DNA of 64,000 nt from Streptomyces sp. CC0208 (GCF_003443735.1 NZ_CP031969.1:4650001-4714000), one strand, 5' to 3'. Positions 16,033 through 25,865 are shown, numbered from the stretch's first letter. Numbers and translations: made by a program. Notes: generated by a model not told the origin, from the sequence alone.

Positions 16033-16755
16033 ATGACCCAACCCACCGACATCCGGCGAGTCCGCGCCTTACTCGCTCAGACCGAACCCGTTCGGGTGCT
16101 CGATGCCTACTGCTGCATCGGTGGCGCCGCCAAGGGCTACCGGCGCGCGTTCGGCAACTGCCACATCACCGGCGTCGACATCCAGGCGCAGCCGGACTAT
16201 TGCGGCGACGCCTTCCACCAGGGCGACGCCATCGAGTACATCCGGGCCCACGGCCACGAGTACGACTTCATCCCGATCGCCTTGTTGCGGGCCTTGCTGG
16301 TGCCCTTGGCGGGGGCGCCTTCTCCCTGGCAGGGCGGGGAGGCGTGGGTCGCCCCGACCCGGGCCGCCCTGGAAGCCACCGGCCAGCCGTTCGTAATGGA
16401 GAACGTGCCGGGCTCCGCGGTCCGCAAGGACATCCGCCTGTGCGGTGAACAGTTCGGGCTCGCGGTACTCATGCACCGCTACTTCGAACTCGGAGGCTGG
16501 ACCACATCACAGCCCGCGCACCCCAAGCACCGAGGCTACGTACGTGGTCACCGGCACGGCGTCTACCGCGAGGGCCCATACGTGGCCGCGTACGGCAACG
16601 GTGGCGGCAAGGCCACCGTGCAGGAGATCCGGGACGTGAAGGGCATCGACTGGTCCACCGATCACCTCCGTCTGCGCGAGGCCCTGCCACCCGCCTACAC
16701 GGAGTGGATCGACCGGGCCTTCCTCGCTTCCCAGACGCTGGGGGTGGCAGCGTGA
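16033..16755 (+). pseudogene. DNA-cytosine-methyltransferase-like gene with inverted catalytic block
   Basis: The frame encodes 240 residues. It has SAM-binding motif I (VLDAYCCIGGAAKGY), a second motif GVDIQAQPDY and the ENV motif VMENVPG (122-127), as in phage/AICE C5-cytosine methyltransferases. The expected catalytic Pro-Cys motif after YDFI is missing. Instead residues 81-105 are PIALLRALLV... to ...GGEAW. The reverse complement of 16273-16346 reads HASPPCQGEG then APAKGTSKARNKAIG, and putting it back gives a seamless family sequence with Cys86, in frame with VAPTRAAL. The gene has therefore suffered a 74-bp microinversion that kept the frame open but removed the nucleophile; the product should be catalytically dead. 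Confidence 0.88.
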
Positions 16756-17607
16756 GCAACCACCTGCGCACCGCCCTCCAGCTCGCTGGGGGAGGCGGTC
16801 CGGCGCGGCTACGCGGCGAAGAACGCCGCCGCACTGGCCAAGCCGCCACGGATGGAAGAGGACGAATCTGAGGTTGAGCCCTACTCCGTGGAAGAGGTGC
16901 AGTGCCTGTTATTCGAAGCCAACAAGCGTCGGAACAGTGACCGCTGGATGCTCGCCCTCGCGCTCGGACTGCGACAGGGCGAGACGCTGGGGCTGCGCTG
17001 GTCTGACGTCGACCTGGACAACGAGTACCTGAAGCTGCGCCGAAACCGGCTGCGCCCCCGGTACGAGCACGGATGCCCGGAAGCCTCGCCATGCGGCCGG
17101 AAGGCGGGGTATTGCCCGGCCCAGGTGCAGGTGCGACGTGAGACCAAGAACACCAAGTCGCGCGCCGGCCGCCGCGCCGTGCCCCTGCCCGGCCCGCTGG
17201 TCGCCATGCTCCGTGCACACCGCGAGACGCAAGCGCGCGAGCGCAAGGCGGCCGGCGACCTGTGGACCGAGTCGGACTATGTGTTCACCAAGCCGCTCGG
17301 TGGCCCGCTGAGCCCGAACACGGACTATCACGACTGGAAGTGTCTGCTGGAAGACGCGGGGGTCCGGAACGCGCGGCTGCACGATGCCCGGCACACGGCC
17401 GCCACCGTGCTGATGCTGCTCGGTGTCCCGGACCGCGTCATTGGTCAGATCATGGGGTGGGAGCCGGGCACGTCCGCGAGCATGCGGGCCCGGTACCTCC
17501 ACGTGCCGGACGCCATGCTCAAGGACGTGGCTCGGAAGATCGCCGAAGCCATCTGGGGAACCCCGGAAACACCCGCTGTGGACAAAAACCAGGACAACGA
17601 GGTCTGA
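16752..17607 (+). pseudogene. Tyrosine integrase, 5'-truncated and frameshifted
   Basis: From ATG 16852 the frame encodes an almost complete catalytic domain: Arg in LGLRQGETLGLRW, HDARHTAA as the HxxR box, MGWEPGTSASMRARYLHV with the nucleophile Tyr. Just upstream, SNHLRTALQLA and GEAVRRGYAAKNAAALAKPPR are in different frames, indicating a small indel near 16785. The arm-binding domain and most of the core-binding domain are absent, replaced by the methyltransferase gene. The stop is 27 bp from the right attachment repeat, the expected place for the element's integrase. A 251-residue fragment may still be made but is unlikely to recombine DNA. Confidence 0.85.
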
Positions 17608-17616
17608 GGGCAACGA

Positions 17617-17648
17617 CGAAGGGCCCCACCTCGCGGTGGGGCCCTTCG
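17617..17648 (-). terminator. tRNA-Ser terminator hairpin
   Basis: The 14-bp stem CGAAGGGCCCCACC / GGTGGGGCCCTTCG with a TCGC loop lies 22 bp past the 3' end of the leftward tRNA-Ser. The element carries this copy, so it supplied both the tRNA 3' half and its terminator. Confidence 0.75.
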
Positions 17649-17725
17649 ACATCGTGCCCGGTGAGGCACTGGCGGAGGATACGAGATTCGAACTCGTGAG
17701 GGGTTGCCCCCAACACGCTTTCCAA
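17635..17725. repeat. Right attachment repeat
   Basis: This is the partner of 10984-11074 (90 of 91 bases identical). It spans the terminator arm, the 3' half and the anticodon loop of tRNA-Ser(GGA). Integration at a tRNA 3' half with identity ending at the anticodon loop is the normal signature of a tyrosine integrase. Confidence 0.9.
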
Positions 17726-17757
17726 GCGTGCGCCCTAGGCCTCTAGGCGAATCCTCC
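17670..17757 (-). tRNA. tRNA-Ser(GGA), CCA encoded
   Basis: The leftward transcript has the acceptor stem GGAGGAT/ATCCTCC, anticodon loop TTGGAAA with anticodon GGA, a long class II variable arm and the T-loop TTCGAAT. Discriminator G is followed by an encoded CCA. Its 3' half has been supplied by the integrated element, yet the tRNA is intact. Confidence 0.95.
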
Positions 17758-17830
17758 GCGGCAAACAATACAAGACGTTGAGGAGTGCTCGCGAACTCGT
17801 TCCCACCCCCTGCCATCGGGTACTGTTTGG

Positions 17831-17920
17831 GCAGCCCCTCACGCGGCGCTATCTGACTGAACTCCCCCAGGGCCGGAAGGCAGCAAGGGTAGGTTGGCTC
17901 TGGCGGGTGCGTGGGGGGCG
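17831..17920 (+). ncRNA. ffs: Signal recognition particle RNA (4.5S-type)
   Basis: The conserved domain IV hairpin GGCCGGAAGGCAGCAAGGGT is at about 17871-17890. Flanking arms CCCCTCACGC and GCGTGGGGGG pair to close a hairpin of about 90 nt, the size of the short bacterial SRP RNA. It partners with Ffh for co-translational membrane targeting. It lies directly upstream of dnaX. The exact ends are estimated. Confidence 0.9.
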
Positions 17921-17972
17921 TTCGCGTTCCCGGGCCGGGGGCCCGCGCGGGGTCGGGTTGTCAGTGGGCGCC

Positions 17973-17978
17973 TATAAC
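17973..17978 (+). promoter_or_regulatory. dnaX -10 hexamer TATAAC
   Basis: TATAAC ends 9 nt before the GTG start at 17988, so transcription should begin at or next to the start codon and give a leaderless mRNA. No good -35 is visible. Confidence 0.5.
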
Positions 17979-17987
17979 CTCGTATGC

Positions 17988-20567
17988 GTGTCGTCTCTCG
18001 CGTTGTACCGCCGCTACCGCCCGGAGTCCTTCGCCGAGGTCATCGGGCAGGAGCATGTCACCGACCCGCTGCAGCAGGCGCTGCGGAACAACCGGGTCAA
18101 TCACGCGTACCTGTTCAGCGGTCCGCGCGGATGCGGCAAGACGACCAGCGCACGCATCCTCGCCAGGTGCCTGAACTGCGAGCAGGGGCCCACGCCGACC
18201 CCGTGCGGCACCTGCCAGTCCTGCCAGGACCTGGCCAGGAACGGCCCGGGGTCCATCGACGTCATCGAGATCGACGCAGCCTCCCACGGTGGTGTGGACG
18301 ACGCCCGTGAGCTGCGGGAGAAGGCCTTCTTCGGCCCGGCGAGCAGCCGTTACAAGATCTACATCATCGACGAGGCCCACATGGTCACGTCGGCCGGATT
18401 CAACGCGCTGCTGAAGGTCGTCGAGGAGCCTCCGGAGCACCTCAAGTTCATCTTCGCCACCACCGAGCCCGAGAAGGTCATCGGGACGATCCGGTCGCGG
18501 ACCCATCACTACCCCTTCCGGCTCGTACCCCCCGGCACCCTGCGGGAGTACCTCGGCGAGGTGTGCGGCAAGGAGAACATCCCCGTCGAGGAGGGCGTCC
18601 TCCCCCTCGTCGTGCGGGCCGGCCAGGGCTCCGTGCGTGACTCCATGTCCGTCATGGACCAGCTGCTCGCCGGAGCGCGGGAGGAGGGTGTGACGTATGC
18701 CATGGCCACCTCCCTCCTCGGTTACACCGACGGCTCCCTGCTCGACTCCGTCGTCGAGGCCTTCGCCACCGGTGACGGCGCCGCCGCCTTCGAGGTCGTC
18801 GACCGTGTCATCGAGGGCGGCAACGACCCGCGCCGTTTCGTCACCGACCTGCTGGAGCGGCTGCGGGACCTGGTCATCCTCGCCGCCGTTCCCGACGCCG
18901 CCGAGAAGGGGCTCATCGACGCCCCCGCCGACGTCATCGAGCGCATGCAGGCCCAGGCCGGCACCTTCGGCCCCGCCGAACTCAGCCGGGCCGCCGACCT
19001 CGTCAACCAAGGCCTGACGGAGATGCGCGGCGCCAACTCGCCCCGTCTCCAGCTGGAACTCATCTGCGCGCGCGTGCTGCTCCCTGCGGCCTACGGGGAC
19101 GAGCGCTCGGTCATGGCCCGCCTCGACCGCATCGAGCGGGGCGTTGACTTCTCGGCCGGGGGTGGCGCCCCCGCGATGGGGTACGTGCCGGGGCCACAGG
19201 CGCACGGAGGAGCCGCTCCGGGCCCCTTCGCGGCCGCCGTCCCGTCATCAGGTGCCGTCCCGCCATCGGCCGCCGTCCCGCCATCGAGTGCCGTACAGCC
19301 TCAGCCACAGCCACAGCCACAGCCACAGCCACAGGCTCCGGTTCCGCCCGGTGGCGGTCCGGCCGCGGCTCGGGCGGCGGTCCGGGCCGCAGGAGCAGCG
19401 GGCACGCCTGGCGGCTCAGGGCCCGGCAGCGGCATCCCCGGCACCGGCATCCCCGGCACCGGCATCCCGGGCGGGAGCCTTCCCGGCGGCGGCACGCAGG
19501 GTGGCGGCATCCCCGGTGGAGCAGATGGATCGGGCGGCTTCCCCGGTGGAGCGGGCGGCCCCGGCGGCTTCCCCGGCGCTACGGCCGACTCGGCGCCCCC
19601 CGCCGTACCGACAGCCCCCGCCCCCGGGCCCGCCCCTGCTCCCGGCCCCGACGGCCCGTCCTCTCCCGCGGTCCAGGCACCCGGCGCTCCGGCCGGCCCA
19701 CCACCCAGCCAATCTCCGGCCTCAGCGTCCGCCCCGGCCCCCGGCGCCTGGCCCGCCGCCGCTCCCGCCGGTGGCGGCCGGCGTCCCGGTGGGTGGCCCA
19801 CCCCGTCCCCGGCCGGCGGCGGCCAGCCTCAGGCGCCCGCGGCGCACCGACCCGCGGCCGCCCCGGCACCGGCCCAGCCCGCTCCCGCGGCGTTCTCGGC
19901 CTCCGCACCCGGTCCGGCCGCCTACGCGCCACCGGCCGGTGGCCTCGACCCCCGTCAGCTCTGGCCCAACATCCTGGAAGCGGTCAAGAACCGCCGCCGC
20001 TTCACCTGGATCCTGCTCAGCCAGAACGCCCACGTGGCCGGCTTCGACGGCACCACCCTCCAGCTCGGCTTCGTCAACGCCGGAGCCCGCGACAACTTCG
20101 CGAGCAGCGGCAGCGAGGAGGTGCTGCGCCAGGCGCTCTCCGAGCAGTTCAGCGTGCAGTGGAAGATCGAGGCCGTCGTCGACCCCTCGGGCGGCGGCGC
20201 GGCACCCCCGGCCTCCGGTGGCTTCACCGGCGGTGGCAGCGGCAGCGCCGGCGGTGGCTACGGGGGAGGGGGTAACGCCGGCGGCGGTTACGGCACCGGG
20301 AACACGGCAGGCTACGGCGCCCCGGCCCCCCAGACCCCGCCGTCCGCCCAGTCGCCCTCCGCCCCGGCGTCCCGGCCCACGTCGACGGTCGCCCCCGCAC
20401 CGGCCCCCGCCCCACAGCGGTCCGCGCCGGAACCACCGCCCGTCTCCATCGAGGACGACATCCCCGAGGACGACGACCCCGACCTCAACGAGTCGGCCCT
20501 CTCGGGTCGCGAACTGATCGTGCGGGAGCTCGGGGCGACCGTGGTGGAGGAGATCACGAACGAGTAG
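17988..20567 (+). CDS. dnaX: DNA polymerase III subunit gamma/tau
   Basis: This is the clamp-loader ATPase and organiser of the replicative polymerase. It begins SSLALYRRYRPESFAEVIGQ and has Walker A GPRGCGKTTSAR, the zinc-binding cysteines CLNCEQ...CGTCQSC, Walker B IYIIDEAHMV and the sensor region FATTEPEK. About 859 residues; the C-terminal half (from about 390) is a long Pro/Gly/Ala-rich linker, then a folded tau domain (LDPRQLWPNILEAVK...) and another disordered stretch ending in an acidic tail. GTG 17988 is the start because homology begins there; the open frame further upstream lies in the SRP RNA. No programmed frameshift signal for gamma was evident. Confidence 0.96.
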   Translation: MSSLALYRRYRPESFAEVIGQEHVTDPLQQALRNNRVNHAYLFSGPRGCGKTTSARILARCLNCEQGPTPTPCGTCQSCQDLARNGPGSIDVIEIDAASHGGVDDARELREKAFFGPASSRYKIYIIDEAHMVTSAGFNALLKVVEEPPEHLKFIFATTEPEKVIGTIRSRTHHYPFRLVPPGTLREYLGEVCGKENIPVEEGVLPLVVRAGQGSVRDSMSVMDQLLAGAREEGVTYAMATSLLGYTDGSLLDSVVEAFATGDGAAAFEVVDRVIEGGNDPRRFVTDLLERLRDLVILAAVPDAAEKGLIDAPADVIERMQAQAGTFGPAELSRAADLVNQGLTEMRGANSPRLQLELICARVLLPAAYGDERSVMARLDRIERGVDFSAGGGAPAMGYVPGPQAHGGAAPGPFAAAVPSSGAVPPSAAVPPSSAVQPQPQPQPQPQPQAPVPPGGGPAAARAAVRAAGAAGTPGGSGPGSGIPGTGIPGTGIPGGSLPGGGTQGGGIPGGADGSGGFPGGAGGPGGFPGATADSAPPAVPTAPAPGPAPAPGPDGPSSPAVQAPGAPAGPPPSQSPASASAPAPGAWPAAAPAGGGRRPGGWPTPSPAGGGQPQAPAAHRPAAAPAPAQPAPAAFSASAPGPAAYAPPAGGLDPRQLWPNILEAVKNRRRFTWILLSQNAHVAGFDGTTLQLGFVNAGARDNFASSGSEEVLRQALSEQFSVQWKIEAVVDPSGGGAAPPASGGFTGGGSGSAGGGYGGGGNAGGGYGTGNTAGYGAPAPQTPPSAQSPSAPASRPTSTVAPAPAPAPQRSAPEPPPVSIEDDIPEDDDPDLNESALSGRELIVRELGATVVEEITNE
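19302..19334 (+). repeat. Hexanucleotide (CAGCCA)n microsatellite in dnaX
   Basis: About five and a half copies of CAGCCA encode a QPQPQP run in the tau linker. The unit is frame-neutral, so strand slippage would change only linker length. Confidence 0.85.
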
Positions 20568-20661
20568 GGGGCCGGTGGAGGAGCGGGCAAGGCCCCTCGG
20601 CTTGGAGGAACCTACGGCTCCTCGGCCTCCACCCCTTAGGAAGCCCGCACAAAAACCCCGT

Positions 20662-20667
20662 TAGGCT
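20662..20667 (+). promoter_or_regulatory. purD -10 hexamer TAGGCT
   Basis: TAGGCT ends 7 nt before GTG 20675, with no room for a ribosome-binding site. purD is probably translated from a leaderless mRNA. Confidence 0.55.
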
Positions 20668-20674
20668 GACCCTC

Positions 20675-21928
<1,254 letters not shown>

Positions 21929-21974
21929 GAAGCCCGAGAACCGGGGCGAGATCCCCGCCCCCCGAACAACCCGG

Positions 21975-22008
21975 CAGGCCCCGGATCCGTCTAAGGATTC
22001 GGGGCCTG
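21975..22008 (+). terminator. purD terminator
   Basis: A 14-bp stem with one mismatch (CAGGCCCCGGATCC / GGATTCGGGGCCTG) encloses a 6-nt loop, 46 bp past the purD stop. The rest of the 303-bp gap up to 22231 shows only a possible promoter near 22095 (TAGGGT). Confidence 0.75.
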
Positions 22009-22231
22009 ATCGTTGCTGTACGTCATCCACCTTTCCCCAAAGCCATTCCATCGAGTGACCGGGGCCGCATACGGCTGACGGGGACCCGGGCCCCAACTAG
22101 GGTGCCGCGCAAGCAGTCCGGCACTTGGCCCACCGGCATTGCGGTGTCAGTGGTGGGTGCCACAGTGGGGGAGTGAGCAACGCCAGGACAGCTGGGCATG
22201 CAGGACGGCAGCGAGGGGGTGAGGTCCGGTC

Positions 22232-24139
22232 ATGACCGGTATCGGTGTGGAGGTGGGCGCGCAGGCCGCGCGCTCCCGGGCCCTCGCCGTGCTGCGGATC
22301 CGCAGCCGTGCGCTGGCCGTGGCGCTGCTGCCCGCGGCCGTGGCCGTGGTGCTGCTCGCCGGAGGGTCCACCGATCATCTCGTGGGCGGGTTCTGGGACA
22401 CCGCCCGGTTGGTCATGAGCGTTCTCGGGGCCGTGGTGCTGCTGGCTGCCGGGGCCGTCGCCCTGGTCGTCGCCCGCGCCCGCCCGGCCGTCAGTCCGAC
22501 CGTCGCGATCGCCGAGGAGTCCGCGCCCGACCTGTACCGCATGGTGCGCGACCTCGCCGACCGCCTGGACGTCCCCGCCCCCTCCGCCATAGCGCTCACC
22601 CCTGACTGCGACAGCTGGCTGGAGGACCGCACCCACCCCGCCCACGGGCCGCCCCCGCAGACAGGCCGGGAGGACGAGATCGCGGGCGTCCGCGGCTCCC
22701 ACCGCGGTGTCCCGGCCGCGCCGGTGCTGGTCATCGGCTCGCCGTTCCTGTGGTGGATGCGCGTCGGCGAACTGCGCGCGGTCCTCGCCCCGGTCGTCGC
22801 CGGTACGGGCCCCTCGGCCCACCCCGACATAGCCGCGGCCCGCCGTTTCGTACGGGGTCTGGACGCGGCGGTCGCCGTCGGCTCCGTTCCCGGCCGCTGC
22901 CCGCTCACCCGTGTGCTGTGCGCGGGCGTCGCCTGGGTGGCCCGCCTCCTTCTGCGCGGCTGCCGGGAGCACGCGACCCAGATGGAGCGCGGGGTCGCCG
23001 CCGCGGCCGCCGAGCGTGCACAGGCTGTGGACTACGGCCTCAGGATCGTGGCCCAGGAGCAGGTGGGCCTGGCGTACGCGGGCTGGGACCGGCTGTTGAC
23101 CCGGGTCGCGCTCCCCGCCTGGCGGATGGGGCGCTGGCCCTCCCGTCTGGACGCGGGTGTGGTGGCCGCCCTCACCGAACTGTCCCGCCGTGACCGCCTG
23201 GCCGAGGGCTTCGCCTCCCGGCTGGGCGAGCGCCCCGCCTGCGACCTGCTCGAAGAGCCCGGCGCGATCGACGAGGCCGCCTCTCTGCTCGCCGCCCGCC
23301 TCTTCCACGGCGGGCCCGCGGAGACCGGCCCGGACTGGTCCCCGGTGGACTGGCAGGAGTACCCGGAAGAGGTCGTGGACCGTAAGTGGCGCCTGGACGC
23401 GGCCCGCCTCCACCGCGTCCTCGACGCCCAGGGCGTGCGCCGCCCCCCGGAAACCACCCCACCGGAATCCGACGCCCCGACCCTCTCCCGAGTCCTGACC
23501 CACCTGTCCACACCCCCGCCGACGGGCCCCACACCAGAGTCTTCGGCCGCCGACGGTTCAGCCGACCCGATGTCACCGTCCTCGACGTCACAGTCCTCGA
23601 CGGTCGACCCCGAGCCCGCACCCGAGGCCCCCAGCCCCCAGGGCTCGCCCACCCCCCAGGGCTCGCCCACCCCCCATGGCTCACCCACCCCCCAGGGCCC
23701 ACCCGCCCCCACCGCCGACGAATCTCACCCCGAAGCCACACCGGGCACCACAGGCCCCGAAGCCGAAACCCTCGCCGCAGCGCTCAGCGCCGAGCTCGCT
23801 CGGGAGGAAGCCGCCGCCCCCCACTCCCGTACCGCCCCCGACATCGCCCCCTGGGACGACACCGCCCTGCCCCTCTTCCCGCTGCAGCCCCCTCGCAGCG
23901 CCCGGGAGCTTCTCACCGACCACGTCACCGCGATGGTCTGCTGTGCCGCGATCGACACCGCCGGCGCCACCCCCGGCCTGGACTGGCTGGACGGCCCTTC
24001 CCTCCTCATCAACGGCGAGCGCGCCGCGGACCTCGCCCCCCGCGTCCTGAGCCTCGTGGAGGACGGCGACCCGGTCCCTCTGCGTGCCTGGCTGGTCAAG
24101 TCGGGGATACGCCCCGAGAAGCCGGTCCGCCTCGTCTGA
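22232..24139 (+). CDS. Membrane protein with degenerate M48-like peptidase domain
   Basis: The 635-residue protein has two N-terminal membrane segments (about 28-45 and 58-82) and a cytoplasmic region whose GSPFLWWMRVGELRAVLAPVVAG (169-191; cited as GSPFLWWMRVGELR and AVLAPVVAG) aligns with the M48/HtpX pattern just before and across the zinc-binding HExxH. Here His-Glu-x-x-His is replaced by A-P-V-V-A, so it cannot bind zinc in the usual way. A Pro/Ser-rich linker with PQGSPT repeats (about 440-490) leads to a second conserved domain (DLAPW... to the end). Function unknown; probably a pseudopeptidase scaffold. The start is ATG 22232. Confidence 0.65.
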   Translation: MTGIGVEVGAQAARSRALAVLRIRSRALAVALLPAAVAVVLLAGGSTDHLVGGFWDTARLVMSVLGAVVLLAAGAVALVVARARPAVSPTVAIAEESAPDLYRMVRDLADRLDVPAPSAIALTPDCDSWLEDRTHPAHGPPPQTGREDEIAGVRGSHRGVPAAPVLVIGSPFLWWMRVGELRAVLAPVVAGTGPSAHPDIAAARRFVRGLDAAVAVGSVPGRCPLTRVLCAGVAWVARLLLRGCREHATQMERGVAAAAAERAQAVDYGLRIVAQEQVGLAYAGWDRLLTRVALPAWRMGRWPSRLDAGVVAALTELSRRDRLAEGFASRLGERPACDLLEEPGAIDEAASLLAARLFHGGPAETGPDWSPVDWQEYPEEVVDRKWRLDAARLHRVLDAQGVRRPPETTPPESDAPTLSRVLTHLSTPPPTGPTPESSAADGSADPMSPSSTSQSSTVDPEPAPEAPSPQGSPTPQGSPTPHGSPTPQGPPAPTADESHPEATPGTTGPEAETLAAALSAELAREEAAAPHSRTAPDIAPWDDTALPLFPLQPPRSARELLTDHVTAMVCCAAIDTAGATPGLDWLDGPSLLINGERAADLAPRVLSLVEDGDPVPLRAWLVKSGIRPEKPVRLV

Positions 24140-24353
24140 CAAGACGGAATGCCCTCTTCCACTTTCGGCCAATCCGCGACGAATAGTGACAGTCCGCGCG
24201 CGGAATGTGATGTGCTGGGGGCCGATCGCGCACATGGCAAGGGCACGCGCCATAGGACAGGCGCACGACACGTGCACGACACGCGGCGAGACCACCCGCG
24301 CGCACAGGCACCGCGCAGGACGAACGACGGGGGCACTGGGGAGGGGAGCGACC

Positions 24354-25865
24354 ATGGGGCCAGGACCGGAGCAGATCCGCCGCTGGGAGTCGGGAGCACT
24401 CGCGCACGCCGTGACGGACCCCTTCGGCCAGGGCCCCGTCCCCTGGCTGCGCGGCAGCGAGACGTACTTCGGCGACACCGGTCAGGTGGTCCCCTGGTAC
24501 GTCGAGACGGACCCCGCCCACACCCCGAAGGAGGGCGCCCCGCGCGTCCGCGTCCCCTCCCCCCGCAGCTCCGGCGGCGGCCCCCGCTCCGCCGACGACG
24601 TCCGCCGCCAGATCAAGGGCTTCACCTCGACCGGCGCGGTGGCCCCCGGCGAGGCAGTCGACTTCCACATCACCGTCGACCCGCCGCAGGAGTTCGGCGT
24701 CGACATCTACCGCATCGGCCACTACAGCGGCGACGGCGCGGCGAAGGTCACCACCAGCCCCCGCCTCTCCGGCATCGTCCAGCCCCCGCCGCTGACCGCG
24801 GACCGCACGGTCTCCTGCCACCACTGGTGGCTGTCCTGGCGACTCCAGATCCCCTCGTACTGGAGCATCGGGGCGTATGTCGCCGTCCTCACCACCGCCG
24901 ACGGCTACCGCTCCCACATTCCCTTCACGGTCCGCGACGACCACCCCGCGGACCTGCTGCTCCTGCTGCCCGACGTGACCTGGCAGGCGTACAACCTCTA
25001 CCCGGAGGACGGCCGCACCGGCGCCAGCCTCTACCACGCCTGGGACGAAGCGGGCCGGCTCCTCGGCGAGTCCGACGCCGCGACCACGGTCTCCTTCGAC
25101 CGGCCGTACGCTGGCGCGGGCCTGCCGATGCACGTGGGCCACGCCTACGACTTCATCCGCTTCGCCGAGCGCTACGGCTACGACCTCGCCTACGCCGACG
25201 CCCGCGACCTGCACGGCGGCCGGCTCGACCTCACCCGGTACCGGGGCCTGGTCTTCCCCGGCCACGACGAGTACTGGTCGACGGCCATGCGCCGCACGGT
25301 CGAGCGCGCCCGGGACAGCGGCACCTCCCTGGTCTTCCTGTCCGCCAACACCATGTACTGGCAGGTCGAGTTGGCCCCCTCGCCGTCCGGCGTCCCCGAC
25401 CGCCTGCTCACCTGCCGAAAACGCAGGGGGCCGGGAAAACCGGCGCTCTGGCGCGAGGTCGACCGCCCCGAGCAGCAGGTGGTCGGCATCCAGTACGCGG
25501 GAAGGGTGCCCGAGCCGCATCCCCTGATCGTCCGCAACGCCGAGCACTGGCTGTGGGACGCGACCGGCGCGCACGAGGGCGACGAGATCGCCGGCCTGGT
25601 CGCGGGCGAGGCCGACCGCTACTTCCCGCGCACCCCGCTCCCCGAGCACGACGACCGCATCCTGCTCGCCCACTCGCCGTACGCCGACAGCGAGGGCGCG
25701 CTGCGCCACCAGGAGACCTCCCTGTACCGCGCCCCCTCCGGCGCCCTGGTCTTCGCCGCCGGCACCTTCGCCTGGTCCCCGGCGCTGGACCGCCCGGGCC
25801 ATGTCGACCCCCGTGTCCAGCGCGCCACCGCCAATCTCCTGGACCGCATCTGCAAGCGTGACTGA
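24354..25865 (+). CDS. N,N-dimethylformamidase beta-subunit-like protein
   Basis: The 503-residue protein matches the large-subunit-like domain of N,N-dimethylformamidase. Visible family segments are FHITVDPPQEFGVDIYRIGHYSG, cited as FHITVDPPQEF and DIYRIGHYSG, then DVTWQAYNLYPEDGR, VFPGHDEYWS and FLSANTMYWQV. DMFase hydrolyses formamides, but many Streptomyces carry such proteins with no known substrate and no small subunit is encoded here. ATG 24354 with GAGGGGAGCG upstream is preferred over the longer open frame from 24084, which overlaps the preceding gene. Confidence 0.82.
   Translation: MGPGPEQIRRWESGALAHAVTDPFGQGPVPWLRGSETYFGDTGQVVPWYVETDPAHTPKEGAPRVRVPSPRSSGGGPRSADDVRRQIKGFTSTGAVAPGEAVDFHITVDPPQEFGVDIYRIGHYSGDGAAKVTTSPRLSGIVQPPPLTADRTVSCHHWWLSWRLQIPSYWSIGAYVAVLTTADGYRSHIPFTVRDDHPADLLLLLPDVTWQAYNLYPEDGRTGASLYHAWDEAGRLLGESDAATTVSFDRPYAGAGLPMHVGHAYDFIRFAERYGYDLAYADARDLHGGRLDLTRYRGLVFPGHDEYWSTAMRRTVERARDSGTSLVFLSANTMYWQVELAPSPSGVPDRLLTCRKRRGPGKPALWREVDRPEQQVVGIQYAGRVPEPHPLIVRNAEHWLWDATGAHEGDEIAGLVAGEADRYFPRTPLPEHDDRILLAHSPYADSEGALRHQETSLYRAPSGALVFAAGTFAWSPALDRPGHVDPRVQRATANLLDRICKRD

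Larger units (their letters stand above)
11075..17634. mobile_element. Decayed integrative element (AICE/plasmid-like) in tRNA-Ser(GGA)
   Basis: The segment between the 91-bp direct repeats carries a tyrosine integrase next to the tRNA, a transfer-protein C-terminal fragment with adjacent iterons, a small membrane protein, a phage/AICE-type DNA methyltransferase and a Trypco2/trypsin-NTPase module. No replication initiator, excisionase or intact translocase is seen, the integrase lacks its N-terminal half and the methyltransferase is rearranged. It therefore looks immobile. The order integrase-tRNA is the usual one for actinobacterial integrative conjugative elements. Confidence 0.88.

Noticed and set aside
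16260..16360. Classical site-specific phase switch at the methyltransferase inversion
   Set aside because: No inverted repeats longer than about 2 bp were found at the breakpoints and no dedicated invertase is adjacent, so a programmed switch is not claimed.
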